Shown here: positions 7,136-16,096 of the stretch, piece by piece | Position numbering within the stretch: the stretch's first letter is position 1 | Layout of the letters: the number at the start of each line of letters is the position of its first letter | Source: an uncultured Gammaproteobacteria bacterium | Lineage (GTDB): Bacteria > Pseudomonadota > Gammaproteobacteria > Magnimaribacterales > TMED112 | Direction: 5' to 3' | NCBI GenBank assembly: GCA_913020145.1 | Contig: CAJWAI010000008.1 | Location: 1 to 41,795, forward strand | DNA: 41,795 nt | Translations under genes and position numbers: made by a program | The notes under the pieces: generated by a model | Told to the model about the DNA's origin: nothing | The model's input: the letters and a program-made list of their open reading frames with translations, nothing else | Databases searched by the model: none

Positions 7136-8110
7136 ATGTTGCCAGACATATTAAAAAATAATCTATCTGTGCCTGTAGTTGGGGCTCCTCTTTTTATTAT
7201 CTCAAGACCAGAACTAGTAATTGCACAATGTAAGGCTGGAGTTGTTGGATCATTCCCTGCTTTAAATGCAAGGCCCCAAGAATTGCTATCTGATTGGATA
7301 AAAGAAATTAAAGATGAGCTAGGCCAATATAAGGAAGACAATCCTGAAGCAAAGGTTGCGCCATTTGCAGTCAATCAAATTTGCCATTTATCAAATGACA
7401 GGCTTTTTAAAGATGTTGAGACCTGTGTTAAGCATGAAGCTCCAATTATTATTACTTCACTCAGACCACCGGAAGACTTAGTGAAAGCAGCTCATTCATA
7501 TGGAGGTCTCGTTTTTCATGATGTTATTAGTACAAGACATGCACAAAAAGCAGTTGAACAAGGTGTAGATGGTTTAATACTAGTTTGTGCTGGAGCTGGC
7601 GGGCATGCGGGGGCTTTATCACCCTTTGCTTTATTAAGAGAAACGAGAGAATGGTATGACGGTACTATACTTTTGTCTGGGTCGATATCTGATGGTTATT
7701 CTGTAGCTAGCGCATTAGCATTGGGAGCTGATCTTGCTTATATTGGAACAAGTTTTATAGCAACTAATGAATCTGAAGCGGACGATAATTACAAAAAGAT
7801 GTTAGTAGAGTCGGCAGCTAAAGATATTGTGTATACAAATTACTTTAGTGGAGTTCATGGCAACTATCTAAGCCCCTCAGTTGAGCGAGCTGGAATGGAT
7901 CCCGCTAATTTACCTGAAGCTGATAAAACAAAAATGGATTTCAATTCCGGAGGTAATGCATCAGCAAAAGTATGGAAAGATATTTATGGGTCTGGCCAAG
8001 GAATAAATGCCATTAAGGAAACAGTAAGCGTCAGCACTTTAGTCAACCAACTGTCAAAAGAATTTAAACAAGCACAAGAAGAATTCGCGAAAAAATCAGG
8101 TAGCTACTAA
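7136..8110 (+). CDS. Nitronate monooxygenase-like FMN protein
   Basis: 324-residue TIM-barrel of the 2-nitropropane dioxygenase/nitronate monooxygenase family. The N-terminal strand APLFIISRPELVIAQCKAG leads to VVGSFPALNARP. The FMN and substrate region shows CAGAGGHAGALSPFAL with the conserved His, and SGSISDGYSVASALALGADLAYIGTSFIAT forms the phosphate-binding segment. The family oxidises alkyl nitronates with oxygen; some members are instead enoyl reductases or of unknown role. It follows the class III aminotransferase closely, so the two may be co-transcribed. Confidence 0.9.
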   Translation: MLPDILKNNLSVPVVGAPLFIISRPELVIAQCKAGVVGSFPALNARPQELLSDWIKEIKDELGQYKEDNPEAKVAPFAVNQICHLSNDRLFKDVETCVKHEAPIIITSLRPPEDLVKAAHSYGGLVFHDVISTRHAQKAVEQGVDGLILVCAGAGGHAGALSPFALLRETREWYDGTILLSGSISDGYSVASALALGADLAYIGTSFIATNESEADDNYKKMLVESAAKDIVYTNYFSGVHGNYLSPSVERAGMDPANLPEADKTKMDFNSGGNASAKVWKDIYGSGQGINAIKETVSVSTLVNQLSKEFKQAQEEFAKKSGSY

Positions 8111-8131
8111 AGATTTTGTGAATCTATAAAG

Positions 8132-8137
8132 TATAAT
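8132..8137 (+). promoter_or_regulatory. Possible -10 element for a leaderless GTG start
   Basis: A perfect TATAAT ends six bases before the GTG start of the prolyl hydroxylase-like gene, which would put transcription start at or next to the start codon. No good -35 is visible at the right distance. Low confidence, sequence pattern only. Confidence 0.35.
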
Positions 8138-8143
8138 GATTCT

Positions 8144-8926
8144 GTGGAAGTAGCAGCATTTATATTATCAATTTTTGCACTAATCTTTGCTTTGATTGGT
8201 GTCGGCTTATCTATGCGAGCACTTTATATAATCGGTGTAAACGCTGGACTTGATAAAAAATTTGATGCTAACCCAGTAACTAGAAAAACAGAAGTTAGCC
8301 AAGCATTCAAAAAGCCAATTAGAACAGAAGGAAATAAAATTATTTATAGCGAAGACCCATTAGTTTATGTAATTGAAGATTTTATTTCAGATGAGGAGTG
8401 CACACATTTTGTGAATGCTTCAAATACAAAATTGCAAAGAGCAAAGACAATTGGAGGCAAGGATGGTATCTATCATGAAAATAGAACAGGAAGTAATTGC
8501 TGGATTGATCATAATCATTCAAATGCTACAACAGATCTAGGACAAAGGATTGCTGACCTTATTGGATTCCCGCTCAAAAATGCAGAGTCATATCAGGTAG
8601 TTTATTACACTGGAGGAACACAATATAACGATCATCATGATGCCTTTGACTATGAAACAGAAGAAGGCAAAAAGCATCTTCAAAGGGGCGGCCAGAGAAT
8701 CTATACAGCACTAGGTTATCTGAATGATGTAGAAGAAGGCGGCGCAACTGAATTTAAAGATTTAAATATTTCGATTGCACCAAAAAAAGGATCTTTATTA
8801 GTCTGGAAAAATGTTCTTTCTGGCACAACTAAAATTCATCCAGAATCATTACATGCTGGTAGGCCAGTGACTAAAGGCGAAAAGTACGCTTTTAACCTTT
8901 GGTTTAGGGAAAATAAGTTTGTCTAA
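8144..8926 (+). CDS. Membrane-anchored prolyl 4-hydroxylase-like 2OG-Fe(II) dioxygenase
   Basis: 260 residues. A single N-terminal hydrophobic helix (about 4-22) should anchor it to a membrane. The C-terminal ~190 residues are a P4H-type dioxygenase: ENRTGSNCW, then the iron motif HxD in YNDHHDAFD, RIYTALGYLNDVEEGGATEF, and the distal His with the 2-oxoglutarate lysine in SLHAGRPVTKGEKYAFNLWF. All ligands are present, so it should be active on a prolyl or related peptide substrate. The GTG start is chosen because it keeps the whole membrane helix. The helicase gene starts 3 bases later. Confidence 0.92.
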   Translation: MEVAAFILSIFALIFALIGVGLSMRALYIIGVNAGLDKKFDANPVTRKTEVSQAFKKPIRTEGNKIIYSEDPLVYVIEDFISDEECTHFVNASNTKLQRAKTIGGKDGIYHENRTGSNCWIDHNHSNATTDLGQRIADLIGFPLKNAESYQVVYYTGGTQYNDHHDAFDYETEEGKKHLQRGGQRIYTALGYLNDVEEGGATEFKDLNISIAPKKGSLLVWKNVLSGTTKIHPESLHAGRPVTKGEKYAFNLWFRENKFV

Positions 8927-8929
8927 TAG

Positions 8930-11098
8930 ATGGATGTTTCTTTCATTCTTGACGATCTAAACGAGGCTCAGCGAGAAGCTGTAACTTCTGAATCTAGAAA
9001 ACTTTTAGTTCTTGCTGGCGCAGGCTCAGGCAAAACTAAAGTATTAGTACACCGGATTGCTTGGCTTATAAAAGCAGCTTCAAGTTCCACTCATAGCATC
9101 TTAGCTGTCACATTTACCAATAAAGCAGCTAATGAGATGACAGGCAGGATTGAACATATTCTCGATCAACCAATTCCTGAAATGTGGTGTGGGACCTTCC
9201 ATTCAATATCAAACAGAATTCTCAGGCGGCACAGCAAAGAAGCCGGACTGGAAAAAGAATTTGCCATATTGGATAGCGATGATCAATTGAGAATAATAAA
9301 ACGAATTCTAAAACAATTAGATATCGATGATGAACAATGGCCTCCTGAAAAAGTAAGATGGCAAATAAACACATGGAAAGATGAAGCTTTGCGGTCAAAG
9401 GACATAGATGACCAAGGTGATTTCAATATTGAGATGTTAAAACGTATATACACTCATTATGAAAACTATATGGCAAAAGAGAACTTATTAGATTTTGCAG
9501 AATTAATTTTAAAATCCTATGAATTGATAAAAACAAATAAAACAATTAAAGATTTATATAGGAAAAAATTTAAACATATATTAATTGATGAATTTCAAGA
9601 CACTAATTCATTACAGTTTAAATGGATTAAAAACTTAATTGATTCTGATACCACTATTTCAGCTGTTGGCGATGATGATCAATCGATATATGGATGGCGG
9701 GGAGCAAAAATTGAGAATATTAATAAGTTTGCTAAAGAGAAAGAGACAGAGATCGTTAGACTAGAACAAAATTATAGGTCTACAGCAAATATACTAAACG
9801 CAGCTAACGCTGTCATTGGACAAAACTCAAATAGGCTTGGCAAAAAGCTTTGGACCAAAGGTAATGACGGAGACAAAATAGAAGTCTTCGAAGCATACAA
9901 CGAACAGGAAGAAGCAAATTATATTTCTGAAAATGCCCATACCATTTTTGATGCAGGCGATCATTATAAGGATATGGCTGTTTTGTATAGGTCAAATGCT
10001 CAATCTAGAACAATTGAAGAGGCGCTACTTAGGCAAAATATACCTTATGTAATATATGGCGGCGTTAGATTCTATGAAAGGTTAGAAATTAAAAATGTTT
10101 TGAGCTATTTAAGGATAATTATTAACTCAAACGACAATAATGCTTTTGAAAGATCTATAGGAGTTCCAACAAGAGGTGTAGGAGAAAAGACTTTAGCAAA
10201 TATAAGAAATTTTGGAGAGCAAAACGATATCTCTTTATTTCAAGCTTCTAAACAAATGATTAAAACTGAAAGTATTAAGGGTAAAGCAGGCGCTTCTATA
10301 TCTTCATTTATTAATCTTATTGAAAACTCGGCAGAAAAAATTAATGAAACTCCTTCAGATGAATTTGTAGAAATGATAATCAATGAAAGTGGTTTAATTG
10401 ATCATCACATGAAAGAACCAGGAGAAAAAGGACGTATTAGAGTTGAAAATATAAATGAGCTTATATCTGCGGTGAAAACTTTTGAAACGATAAACAAGCA
10501 TGAAGATATGTCAGAGTATGGTTCTTTTATCTCTGCTTTTTTAAGTTCAGTGTCCTTAGATATGGGTGAGACACAAGCAGCTAAATCAGATGATGCTGTT
10601 CAACTAATGACCATACACTCAGCAAAAGGGCTGGAATTCAAATATGTTTTTATGGTTGGTATGGAAGAGTCATTATTCCCACACTCACGTTCGACAGAAA
10701 ATATTAATGAATTAGAAGAAGAAAGGAGACTTTGTTATGTTGGAATTACCAGAGCAAGACATAAGCTTTATCTCACATATACAGAGTTTAGAAGGCTATA
10801 TGGACAAGACTCTTATAACCCTCCTTCTAGGTTTATCAATGAAATTCCAAATGAGCATCTTGAATTTGTCCGACCAAAACAATCCTATAAATCAGCTTTT
10901 TTTGGAACATCATCGCTTGATAATACAGATACTGGAACCCCTTTTAATCTTGGCGAGATTGTTAGACATAAAGTTTTTGGAGAAGGGGTTGTGCTAAGCA
11001 TAGAAGGTCAAGGTGATGCTTCAAGAATGCAAATTAATTTTAATACAGTAGGAACTAAATGGTTAGTTACAGCTTATGCAGATCTAGAAAAAATATAA
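8930..11098 (+). CDS. uvrD: UvrD/Rep/PcrA-family DNA helicase
   Basis: SF1A 3'-5' DNA helicase, 722 residues, as usual for UvrD. Motifs in order: Q motif LNEAQREAV; Walker A GAGSGKT at about 30; TFTNKAANEM; Walker B LIDEFQDTN; motif III GDDDQSIYGWRG; motif IV QNYRST; motif V TIHSAKGLEF; motif VI VGITRAR. The C-terminal Tudor-like tail (EIVRHKVFGEGVVLSIEGQG) is present. It unwinds DNA in nucleotide excision repair, mismatch repair or removal of RecA filaments. Its TAA overlaps the lipB ATG by one base. Rep is an alternative name, but the tail and length favour UvrD. Confidence 0.93.
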   Translation: MDVSFILDDLNEAQREAVTSESRKLLVLAGAGSGKTKVLVHRIAWLIKAASSSTHSILAVTFTNKAANEMTGRIEHILDQPIPEMWCGTFHSISNRILRRHSKEAGLEKEFAILDSDDQLRIIKRILKQLDIDDEQWPPEKVRWQINTWKDEALRSKDIDDQGDFNIEMLKRIYTHYENYMAKENLLDFAELILKSYELIKTNKTIKDLYRKKFKHILIDEFQDTNSLQFKWIKNLIDSDTTISAVGDDDQSIYGWRGAKIENINKFAKEKETEIVRLEQNYRSTANILNAANAVIGQNSNRLGKKLWTKGNDGDKIEVFEAYNEQEEANYISENAHTIFDAGDHYKDMAVLYRSNAQSRTIEEALLRQNIPYVIYGGVRFYERLEIKNVLSYLRIIINSNDNNAFERSIGVPTRGVGEKTLANIRNFGEQNDISLFQASKQMIKTESIKGKAGASISSFINLIENSAEKINETPSDEFVEMIINESGLIDHHMKEPGEKGRIRVENINELISAVKTFETINKHEDMSEYGSFISAFLSSVSLDMGETQAAKSDDAVQLMTIHSAKGLEFKYVFMVGMEESLFPHSRSTENINELEEERRLCYVGITRARHKLYLTYTEFRRLYGQDSYNPPSRFINEIPNEHLEFVRPKQSYKSAFFGTSSLDNTDTGTPFNLGEIVRHKVFGEGVVLSIEGQGDASRMQINFNTVGTKWLVTAYADLEKI

Positions 11099-11697
11099 TG
11101 ACGCTAAAGATAGAACACAAAGGACTAATTGATTATGAATCTTGTATTGCAGACATGAAGCAATTAGTAGAATCCCAACCTAACTATCACTCGATATGGG
11201 TCCTAGAACATAATCCAGTATTTACCATTGGCATAAGTGAGAAGGACACTAAGGAAGACAAGAAAAAGGATCCGCCATTTATTAAGACAGATAGAGGAGG
11301 AAAGATTACTTATCATGGTCCTGGACAGAAGATTTTCTACTTTATTTTAAATCTAAAAGATGTTCCATTCCGACCAACAGATTTAACTAAGAATGTATTA
11401 CAGAAAACCTCCGATACTTTGAATGGATATGGTCTTGAAAATAAGATTAATCTAGAAGATCCCGGAATATATTTAGAAAATAAAAAACTAGCTTCAGTAG
11501 GTATGAGAATCAGAAGAAATTACTCTTATCATGGACTTAGCATTAACTTTGATACTAATTTATCAACATTTAATACGATTAAACCTTGCGGATTAGCGGT
11601 CCAAGCTTGTAATCTAAACCAATATATAGATATTAGTATTGATGAACTTACATCTGATCTTATAGATGCGTATAAGGAATTAGTAAAAGCAAAATGA
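11098..11697 (+). CDS. lipB: Octanoyl-[ACP]:protein N-octanoyltransferase
   Basis: LipB transfers octanoyl from acyl carrier protein to lipoyl domains, the first step of lipoate synthesis. The ATG at 11098 is chosen because it overlaps the helicase stop (TAATG) and gives 199 residues; the frame also opens upstream inside uvrD. Key blocks: LEHNPVFTIG, the RGGKITYHGPGQ substrate loop, the catalytic lysine in KKLASVGMRIRR, HGLSINF, and the catalytic cysteine in IKPCGLAVQ. The last four bases overlap the lipA start, so the two should be translationally coupled. Confidence 0.95.
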   Translation: MTLKIEHKGLIDYESCIADMKQLVESQPNYHSIWVLEHNPVFTIGISEKDTKEDKKKDPPFIKTDRGGKITYHGPGQKIFYFILNLKDVPFRPTDLTKNVLQKTSDTLNGYGLENKINLEDPGIYLENKKLASVGMRIRRNYSYHGLSINFDTNLSTFNTIKPCGLAVQACNLNQYIDISIDELTSDLIDAYKELVKAK

Positions 11698-12662
11698 TAG
11701 ATATTATTCCAACAGTTAAGATTACCAACCATGCAGGTGTTAAATCTATTAAAGATGGGATGAAGGGAAATTCATATTCACTTGTTGAAAGAGAAAAAAA
11801 ACCTAGTTGGATTAGAATGACAGCTAATCAGGCAAATAAAAATTACACTCTTATTAAAGATAAAGTAAAAGATTTACATCTAAGCACGGTATGCGAGGAA
11901 GCAAAATGTCCTAACCTGTCAGAGTGCTGGTCTAGAGGCACAGCTACATTCATGCTGATGGGCGATACTTGTACAAGAGCATGTCAGTTTTGTTCAGTAA
12001 ATACTGGAAATCCAAATGGTTGGCTTGACAAAGATGAGCCAGAAAAGATAGCAAATACTATTTCTGCAATGAACCTTAAATATATTGTTTTAACTTGTGT
12101 TAATAGAGACGATATTGCTGATGGAGGTGCTGAACATTTCGCTAATACAGTAAAGGCTATTAAAAGTAAGGATAGTAATATCGAAGTTGAGGTACTAACA
12201 TCAGATTTTAATGGCTCGAGAGATGCTATCCGTACAGTAGTCCAATCACCAATTAAAGTATTTGCTCAAAATATTGAAACAGTAAAGCGACTTACACACC
12301 CTATAAGAGATCCAAGAGCAGGATACGCTAAAACACTTAAAGTTTTAAAAGCCGCCAAAGAAATTAATCCAAATATTATTACTAAGACCAGTCTCATAGT
12401 AGGTTTAGGGGAAACAGATGCTGAGATTTATCAGACTTTTGAAGACTTGAGAAATCATGATGTAGATATTATTACTTTAGGCCAATATCTAAGACCAACA
12501 CTAAATCATCACCCCATAGATAGGTGGGTAAAACCAAAACAATTTGATCAATATAGAGAAAAAGGCCTAAAATATGGTTTTCTTGAAGTGATCTCTGGTC
12601 CTATGGTTAGGTCTAGTTATAGAGCTGAAAGAGCATTAGATTTTAATAACGCAGGATTATAA
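11694..12662 (+). CDS. lipA: Lipoyl synthase
   Basis: Radical-SAM enzyme that inserts two sulfurs into the octanoyl group made available by LipB. 322 residues. The auxiliary cluster cysteines are in CEEAKCPNLSECW, and the SAM cluster motif is CTRACQFC (CxxxCxxC). Later conserved blocks include VLTCVNRDDIADGG, VEVLTSDF, FAQNIETV, TKTSLIVGLGE and ISGPMVRSSYRAE, which carries the C-terminal serine ligand RSSY. It starts in the ATGA overlap with lipB. The yaaA gene follows after 2 bases. Confidence 0.96.
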   Translation: MIDIIPTVKITNHAGVKSIKDGMKGNSYSLVEREKKPSWIRMTANQANKNYTLIKDKVKDLHLSTVCEEAKCPNLSECWSRGTATFMLMGDTCTRACQFCSVNTGNPNGWLDKDEPEKIANTISAMNLKYIVLTCVNRDDIADGGAEHFANTVKAIKSKDSNIEVEVLTSDFNGSRDAIRTVVQSPIKVFAQNIETVKRLTHPIRDPRAGYAKTLKVLKAAKEINPNIITKTSLIVGLGETDAEIYQTFEDLRNHDVDIITLGQYLRPTLNHHPIDRWVKPKQFDQYREKGLKYGFLEVISGPMVRSSYRAERALDFNNAGL

Positions 12663-12664
12663 AA

Positions 12665-13408
12665 ATGATAGTAATTTCACCAGCAAAACGTTTAAGCAAC
12701 AAGGCTTGCGATATTATTTTGAATGCAACTACTCCTGCCTTCGATGAAGAAGCGAACCTTTTAGCTAAGCAGCTAGAAAAACTAAATGTATCGGATCTAG
12801 CAAACCTAATGGGCGTAAGCGATAGCATTGCAGAACTTAATGTTGAAAGATTTAAAAGTTGGGGCAATATAAAAAAAGAAGAAAAAAGGGCTATTTTTCA
12901 ATTTGAAGGCGATGTGTTTAAACACCTTGATGCTAGGAACTTAGATAATGATGATATCGCCTATATGAATCAAAGATTAAGAATACTTTCAGGAATATAT
13001 GGTCTTCTTAGACCTTCAGATGAGATGAATCCATATAGATTAGAGATGGGAACCAAACATAACTTTGGAAATTCAAAAAATTTATATGATTTTTGGGGAG
13101 ATAAGATTGCTAATCAAATTAAACTTGAGACAAAAGGCAGCATTCTTTTTAATCTAGCTTCAGAAGAGTACTTTTCATCAATAAAAAAATATACAGAACC
13201 GTTGAAAGTAATCGATTTTAAGTTTTTAACAGTCTCTGGCGGCAAAGAAAGAGTGATTGGAGTTATAGCAAAAAGAGCTAGAGGTGAAATGGCAAGGTTT
13301 TTAATTGAAAATAGAATAGAAAACACCAAGGGAATAGAGAATTTTTCCTCAATGGGTTTCAAATTTAAAGATTTTGAGAATAATACTTTTACTTTTATTA
13401 CTTCCTAG
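12665..13408 (+). CDS. yaaA: Peroxide stress protein YaaA (UPF0246)
   Basis: 247 residues of the UPF0246 family. The family start MIVISPAKRL is intact, followed by LANLMGVSDSIAELN, the FEGDVFKHLDA region, LRILSGIYGLLRPSDEMNPYRLEMGT and a C-terminal GGKERVIGVIAKRARGEMARFL. In E. coli YaaA lowers free iron and protects DNA from peroxide damage. It begins 2 bases after lipA, a linkage that may reflect the iron-sulfur load of LipA (inference). Its stop overlaps, tail to tail, a small minus-strand gene by 11 bases. Confidence 0.95.
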   Translation: MIVISPAKRLSNKACDIILNATTPAFDEEANLLAKQLEKLNVSDLANLMGVSDSIAELNVERFKSWGNIKKEEKRAIFQFEGDVFKHLDARNLDNDDIAYMNQRLRILSGIYGLLRPSDEMNPYRLEMGTKHNFGNSKNLYDFWGDKIANQIKLETKGSILFNLASEEYFSSIKKYTEPLKVIDFKFLTVSGGKERVIGVIAKRARGEMARFLIENRIENTKGIENFSSMGFKFKDFENNTFTFITS

Positions 13409-13553
13409 ACTCTTTAGCTAATAAATCATCAACTATTTCTAAAAGTTCGTCTACATGTTTAAAAGTTTCGTGAAAAGAAAAAACAACTTCACGATCACGA
13501 CTTAAAAGAAGTAAGCCTTCCTTCAGTTTTTTCAATTGGTCTATATTGCTCAT
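13398..13553 (-). CDS. 51-residue small protein, unknown
   Basis: An open frame from ATG to TAA encodes 51 residues: MSNIDQLKKLKEGLLLLSRD, then REVVFSFHETFKHVDELLEI and VDDLLAKESRK. The two amphipathic stretches have regular Leu/Val spacing, so a helical hairpin or coiled-coil dimer is plausible. Composition is coding-like and it fills an otherwise empty gap between yaaA and rpoH, divergent from rpoH. There is no evident Shine-Dalgarno. Too short for many gene callers. I do not recognise the family. Confidence 0.55.
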   Translation of the reverse strand: MSNIDQLKKLKEGLLLLSRDREVVFSFHETFKHVDELLEIVDDLLAKESRK

Positions 13554-13644
13554 ACTATGCTGTTATTCTAATGAACTTTTGGATTAATGTAACGTCAAAA
13601 TATCTTGAAAAAATGCGAAAAATAGTGGTAATATACTCACCCAT

Positions 13645-13672
13645 TTGTTTTACAATAAGCATTGGTTATAAT
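13645..13672 (+). promoter_or_regulatory. Predicted sigma-70 promoter of rpoH
   Basis: TTGTTT at 13645-13650 and a perfect TATAAT at 13667-13672 with a 16-base spacer, the best promoter I can see in the window. Start would fall near 13679, giving a leader of only about five bases before the rpoH ATG. That leaves little room for the 5'-leader thermosensor known from E. coli rpoH. Confidence 0.6.
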
Positions 13673-13683
13673 ACAATATAAAT

Positions 13684-14532
13684 ATGAGTTATGCATTAGC
13701 ATTAGCAAATCCTGGTTCAGACCTAAATAGGTACTTAGCTCAGGTTTATGCAACCCCAATACTCTCGCGCGAAGAGGAGCTCGAGCTTACGCAAGAATTC
13801 TATGCAACTGAGGATGTAGAGGTAGCACACGAGCTTGTAATTGCTCATTTGAGATTTGTTATTCATATAGCTAAATCTTATGCTGGGTATGGCCTTCCAC
13901 TTGCAGATATTATTCAAGAAGGAAATCTAGGCCTAATAAAGGCTGTAAAGAGATTTGATCCTAATAAAGGAGTGAGACTAGTATCCTTTGCTGTTCATTG
14001 GATTAAAGCTGAGATACATGAATTCATTCTTAAAAATTGGAGAATAGTAAAGATCGCGACTACAAAAGCTCAGAGGAAGTTATTCTTTAATCTTAGAAGT
14101 AAAAAGAAAGGTACAGGATGGCTAACCGATAAAGAAGCAAAAAAAATAGCCGCTGATTTAGACGTTTCATATAGAGAAGTCATGCATATGGAGAATAGAT
14201 TAAATTCAACAGACACACCTTTTGATTTGCCTACCGATGAAGAAGATGATGAAAGAGCTTTTTCACCAAACCAATATTTACAAGACAACTCTTTTAACCC
14301 TGAGTTAACTGCTGAACAAGATAACTGGGAAAAAGTTAATCATACAGCTCTCTTAGACAACATTTCTTGCTTGGATAGAAGATCTCAAGACATAATTCGC
14401 ACTAGGTGGTTGGAAGACAATAAGCTAACCTTAAATGAACTAGCTGATAGATATTCAGTATCGGCAGAAAGAATAAGACAAATAGAAGCAAAAGCTTTTA
14501 AAAAACTTAAAACAGCTTTAGTTAATGTCTAA
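13684..14532 (+). CDS. rpoH: RNA polymerase sigma-32 factor (heat shock)
   Basis: 282 residues, the standard sigma-32 size. Region 2 shows LVIAHLRFVIHIAKSYAGYGLPLADIIQEGN in the usual order, and the RpoH box that sets it apart from other group 3 sigmas is present as RIVKIATTKAQRKLFFNL. Region 4 ends with a helix-turn-helix, LNELADRYSVSAERIRQIE. It directs RNA polymerase to heat-shock promoters. The last eight bases overlap thiS, and thiS-thiG-trmB follow, an order known from other gammaproteobacteria such as Pseudomonas, where a few extra genes intervene. Confidence 0.96.
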   Translation: MSYALALANPGSDLNRYLAQVYATPILSREEELELTQEFYATEDVEVAHELVIAHLRFVIHIAKSYAGYGLPLADIIQEGNLGLIKAVKRFDPNKGVRLVSFAVHWIKAEIHEFILKNWRIVKIATTKAQRKLFFNLRSKKKGTGWLTDKEAKKIAADLDVSYREVMHMENRLNSTDTPFDLPTDEEDDERAFSPNQYLQDNSFNPELTAEQDNWEKVNHTALLDNISCLDRRSQDIIRTRWLEDNKLTLNELADRYSVSAERIRQIEAKAFKKLKTALVNV

Positions 14533-14731
14533 ACTTCAAATCAGCCTTAATGGTTCGGCTGTAAAATTAAACTCTGATAATCTTACGGATCTCTTAAATA
14601 ATAATGCTCCTAAGGATAGACCATTTGCAATCGAGATTAATGGCATAATAGTTCCTAGTTCAGACTTTGAAAATTTTAAACTAACAAATAATGATACAGT
14701 CGAAATCATCACAGCAGTTGGGGGCGGATAG
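14525..14731 (+). CDS. thiS: Thiazole sulfur carrier ThiS
   Basis: 68-residue ubiquitin-like sulfur carrier of thiamine biosynthesis. The C-terminus ends in AVGGG, giving the terminal Gly-Gly that is adenylated by ThiF and converted to a thiocarboxylate. The beta-grasp core IEINGIIVPSSDFENFKLTNNDTVEI is typical. It begins inside the end of rpoH (8-base overlap) and its own end overlaps thiG. No TPP riboswitch can precede it because the upstream DNA codes for RpoH. Confidence 0.93.
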   Translation: MSKLQISLNGSAVKLNSDNLTDLLNNNAPKDRPFAIEINGIIVPSSDFENFKLTNNDTVEIITAVGGG

Positions 14732-15482
14732 CCTTACAATAGGCACGCATACATACTCATCAAGACTTATTGTTGGAACTGGCAAATACCCTTCCGAAGA
14801 TATTGCAAAAAAAGCTATAGACTTATCAGGCTCTGAGCTTGTCACTCTTGCACTAAAAAGATTTAATGAGGAAGAAAGTTCAGAAAACATTCTAAGACCA
14901 ATTGGCAATAGGAAATTATTACCTAATACAGCAGGTGTATTAACGGCAAACGAAGCTGTCAGATCAGCACATATTTCAAAAGAACTCTTCAAAAGCAATT
15001 TACTTAAACTTGAAATTATAAGTTCACCGGAAAACCTTGATCCAAATATGGAAGAAACACTTAAGGCTGCAAAATCTTTGAGCAATGAAGATTTTGAGAT
15101 TTATGTTTACTGCGACAGAGATATAGATAATTGTAAAAAATTGGAAGATATGGGCTGTGTGGCAATAATGCCTCTTGGCTCATCAATTGGATCTGGCAGA
15201 GGATTCGATAATCTTTCTGATTTAGAAAATTTGCGCTCGAAAATTTCTCAAATTTTAATAGTTGATGCAGGGCTAGGGGTGCCATCTGAGGCATCGAAAG
15301 TCATGGAGATGGGATATGATGCAGTACTAGTTAATAGCGCTATTGCCAAAGCCAAGGACCCAACCAAAATGGCAAAATCATTTAAAAAGGGAGTTGAAGC
15401 AGGAAGATTGTCATATCTTGCAGGGAGAATTCCCATATCAGACCAAGCAAAAGCAAGCTCACCTGTATCATTTCTAAAATGA
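14691..15482 (+). CDS. thiG: Thiazole synthase ThiG
   Basis: Condenses deoxyxylulose phosphate, dehydroglycine or glycine imine and ThiS thiocarboxylate into the thiamine thiazole. TIM-barrel blocks: SRLIVGTGKYP, LPNTAGVLTANEAVRSAH, the Schiff-base lysine in LLKLEIIS, CVAIMPLGSSIGSGRG, LIVDAGLGVPSEA and the end DAVLVNSAIAKAKDP. The ATG at 14691 overlaps thiS by 41 bases; a TTG at 14718 (14-base overlap) would remove nine unconserved residues and may be the real start. The TrmB start overlaps its stop by four bases. Confidence 0.93.
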   Translation: MIQSKSSQQLGADSLTIGTHTYSSRLIVGTGKYPSEDIAKKAIDLSGSELVTLALKRFNEEESSENILRPIGNRKLLPNTAGVLTANEAVRSAHISKELFKSNLLKLEIISSPENLDPNMEETLKAAKSLSNEDFEIYVYCDRDIDNCKKLEDMGCVAIMPLGSSIGSGRGFDNLSDLENLRSKISQILIVDAGLGVPSEASKVMEMGYDAVLVNSAIAKAKDPTKMAKSFKKGVEAGRLSYLAGRIPISDQAKASSPVSFLK

Positions 15483-16096
15483 TTAAAACTTTTAGTTCAA
15501 GAGCAGGAAGATTATCAGATACTAATAAAAGATTCTTAAAAATAGATTCAAAATCAATACTAAAGCTTGGGGAAAAACCTAAATCCACTAAACCAATTGT
15601 TATGGATGTTGGTTTTGGGGATGCACAATCTTTTATCTATGATGTAACGGAAAATAAGGATTATGTTTTTATTGGAATTGAGCCATATAAAAAAGGTTTT
15701 GCTAGAGCCGTACAATTCTATGAAGAAAATTTTCCTAAAAATATGTTTCTATTTAATGGTGATGCACGTGAATTCTTTAAGGAGATTAAATACAAAGCGA
15801 ATTTTATAAGAATTCATTTTCCTGACCCCTGGCCAAAGAAAAAACATATTAAAAGAAGACTAATAACGAAAAACTTTCTTTTAACTTCATGGAATATCTT
15901 AAAAAAAAATGGGAGCTTAGAGATAATCACGGATTCCTTTATATATCAAAGACATATAGAGGAGCTTATAAGTTGTCAAAACTATTTTAAACAAATCAAA
16001 GACTTTCCTATCTCTTATCAAATTTCAACATTTAATAAAAAGGCGTTAACAAAGGGCCATACTATAAAAGAATATGTTCTAGAGAAAATTAGCTGA
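15479..16096 (+). CDS. trmB: tRNA (guanine-46-N7)-methyltransferase
   Basis: SAM-dependent enzyme that makes m7G46 in the tRNA variable loop. 205 residues. The SAM loop is VMDVGFGDAQSFI, followed by IGIEPYKKGFARAV, LFNGDAREFF, and the family hallmark IRIHFPDPWPKKKHIKRRLI. It begins in an ATGA overlap with thiG. The 3' end overlaps the tail of the minus-strand yggT-family gene by eight bases, so the operon ends here. The N-terminal ~45 residues are shorter and less conserved than in E. coli. Confidence 0.94.
   Translation: MIKTFSSRAGRLSDTNKRFLKIDSKSILKLGEKPKSTKPIVMDVGFGDAQSFIYDVTENKDYVFIGIEPYKKGFARAVQFYEENFPKNMFLFNGDAREFFKEIKYKANFIRIHFPDPWPKKKHIKRRLITKNFLLTSWNILKKNGSLEIITDSFIYQRHIEELISCQNYFKQIKDFPISYQISTFNKKALTKGHTIKEYVLEKIS

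Noticed and set aside
11059-11097. Upstream start for lipB
   Set aside because: It lies wholly inside the uvrD 3' end; the ATG at 11098 gives the usual LipB length and a one-base overlap.
14400-14525. TPP riboswitch before thiS
   Set aside because: The DNA is the coding end of rpoH and shows no THI-box sequence.
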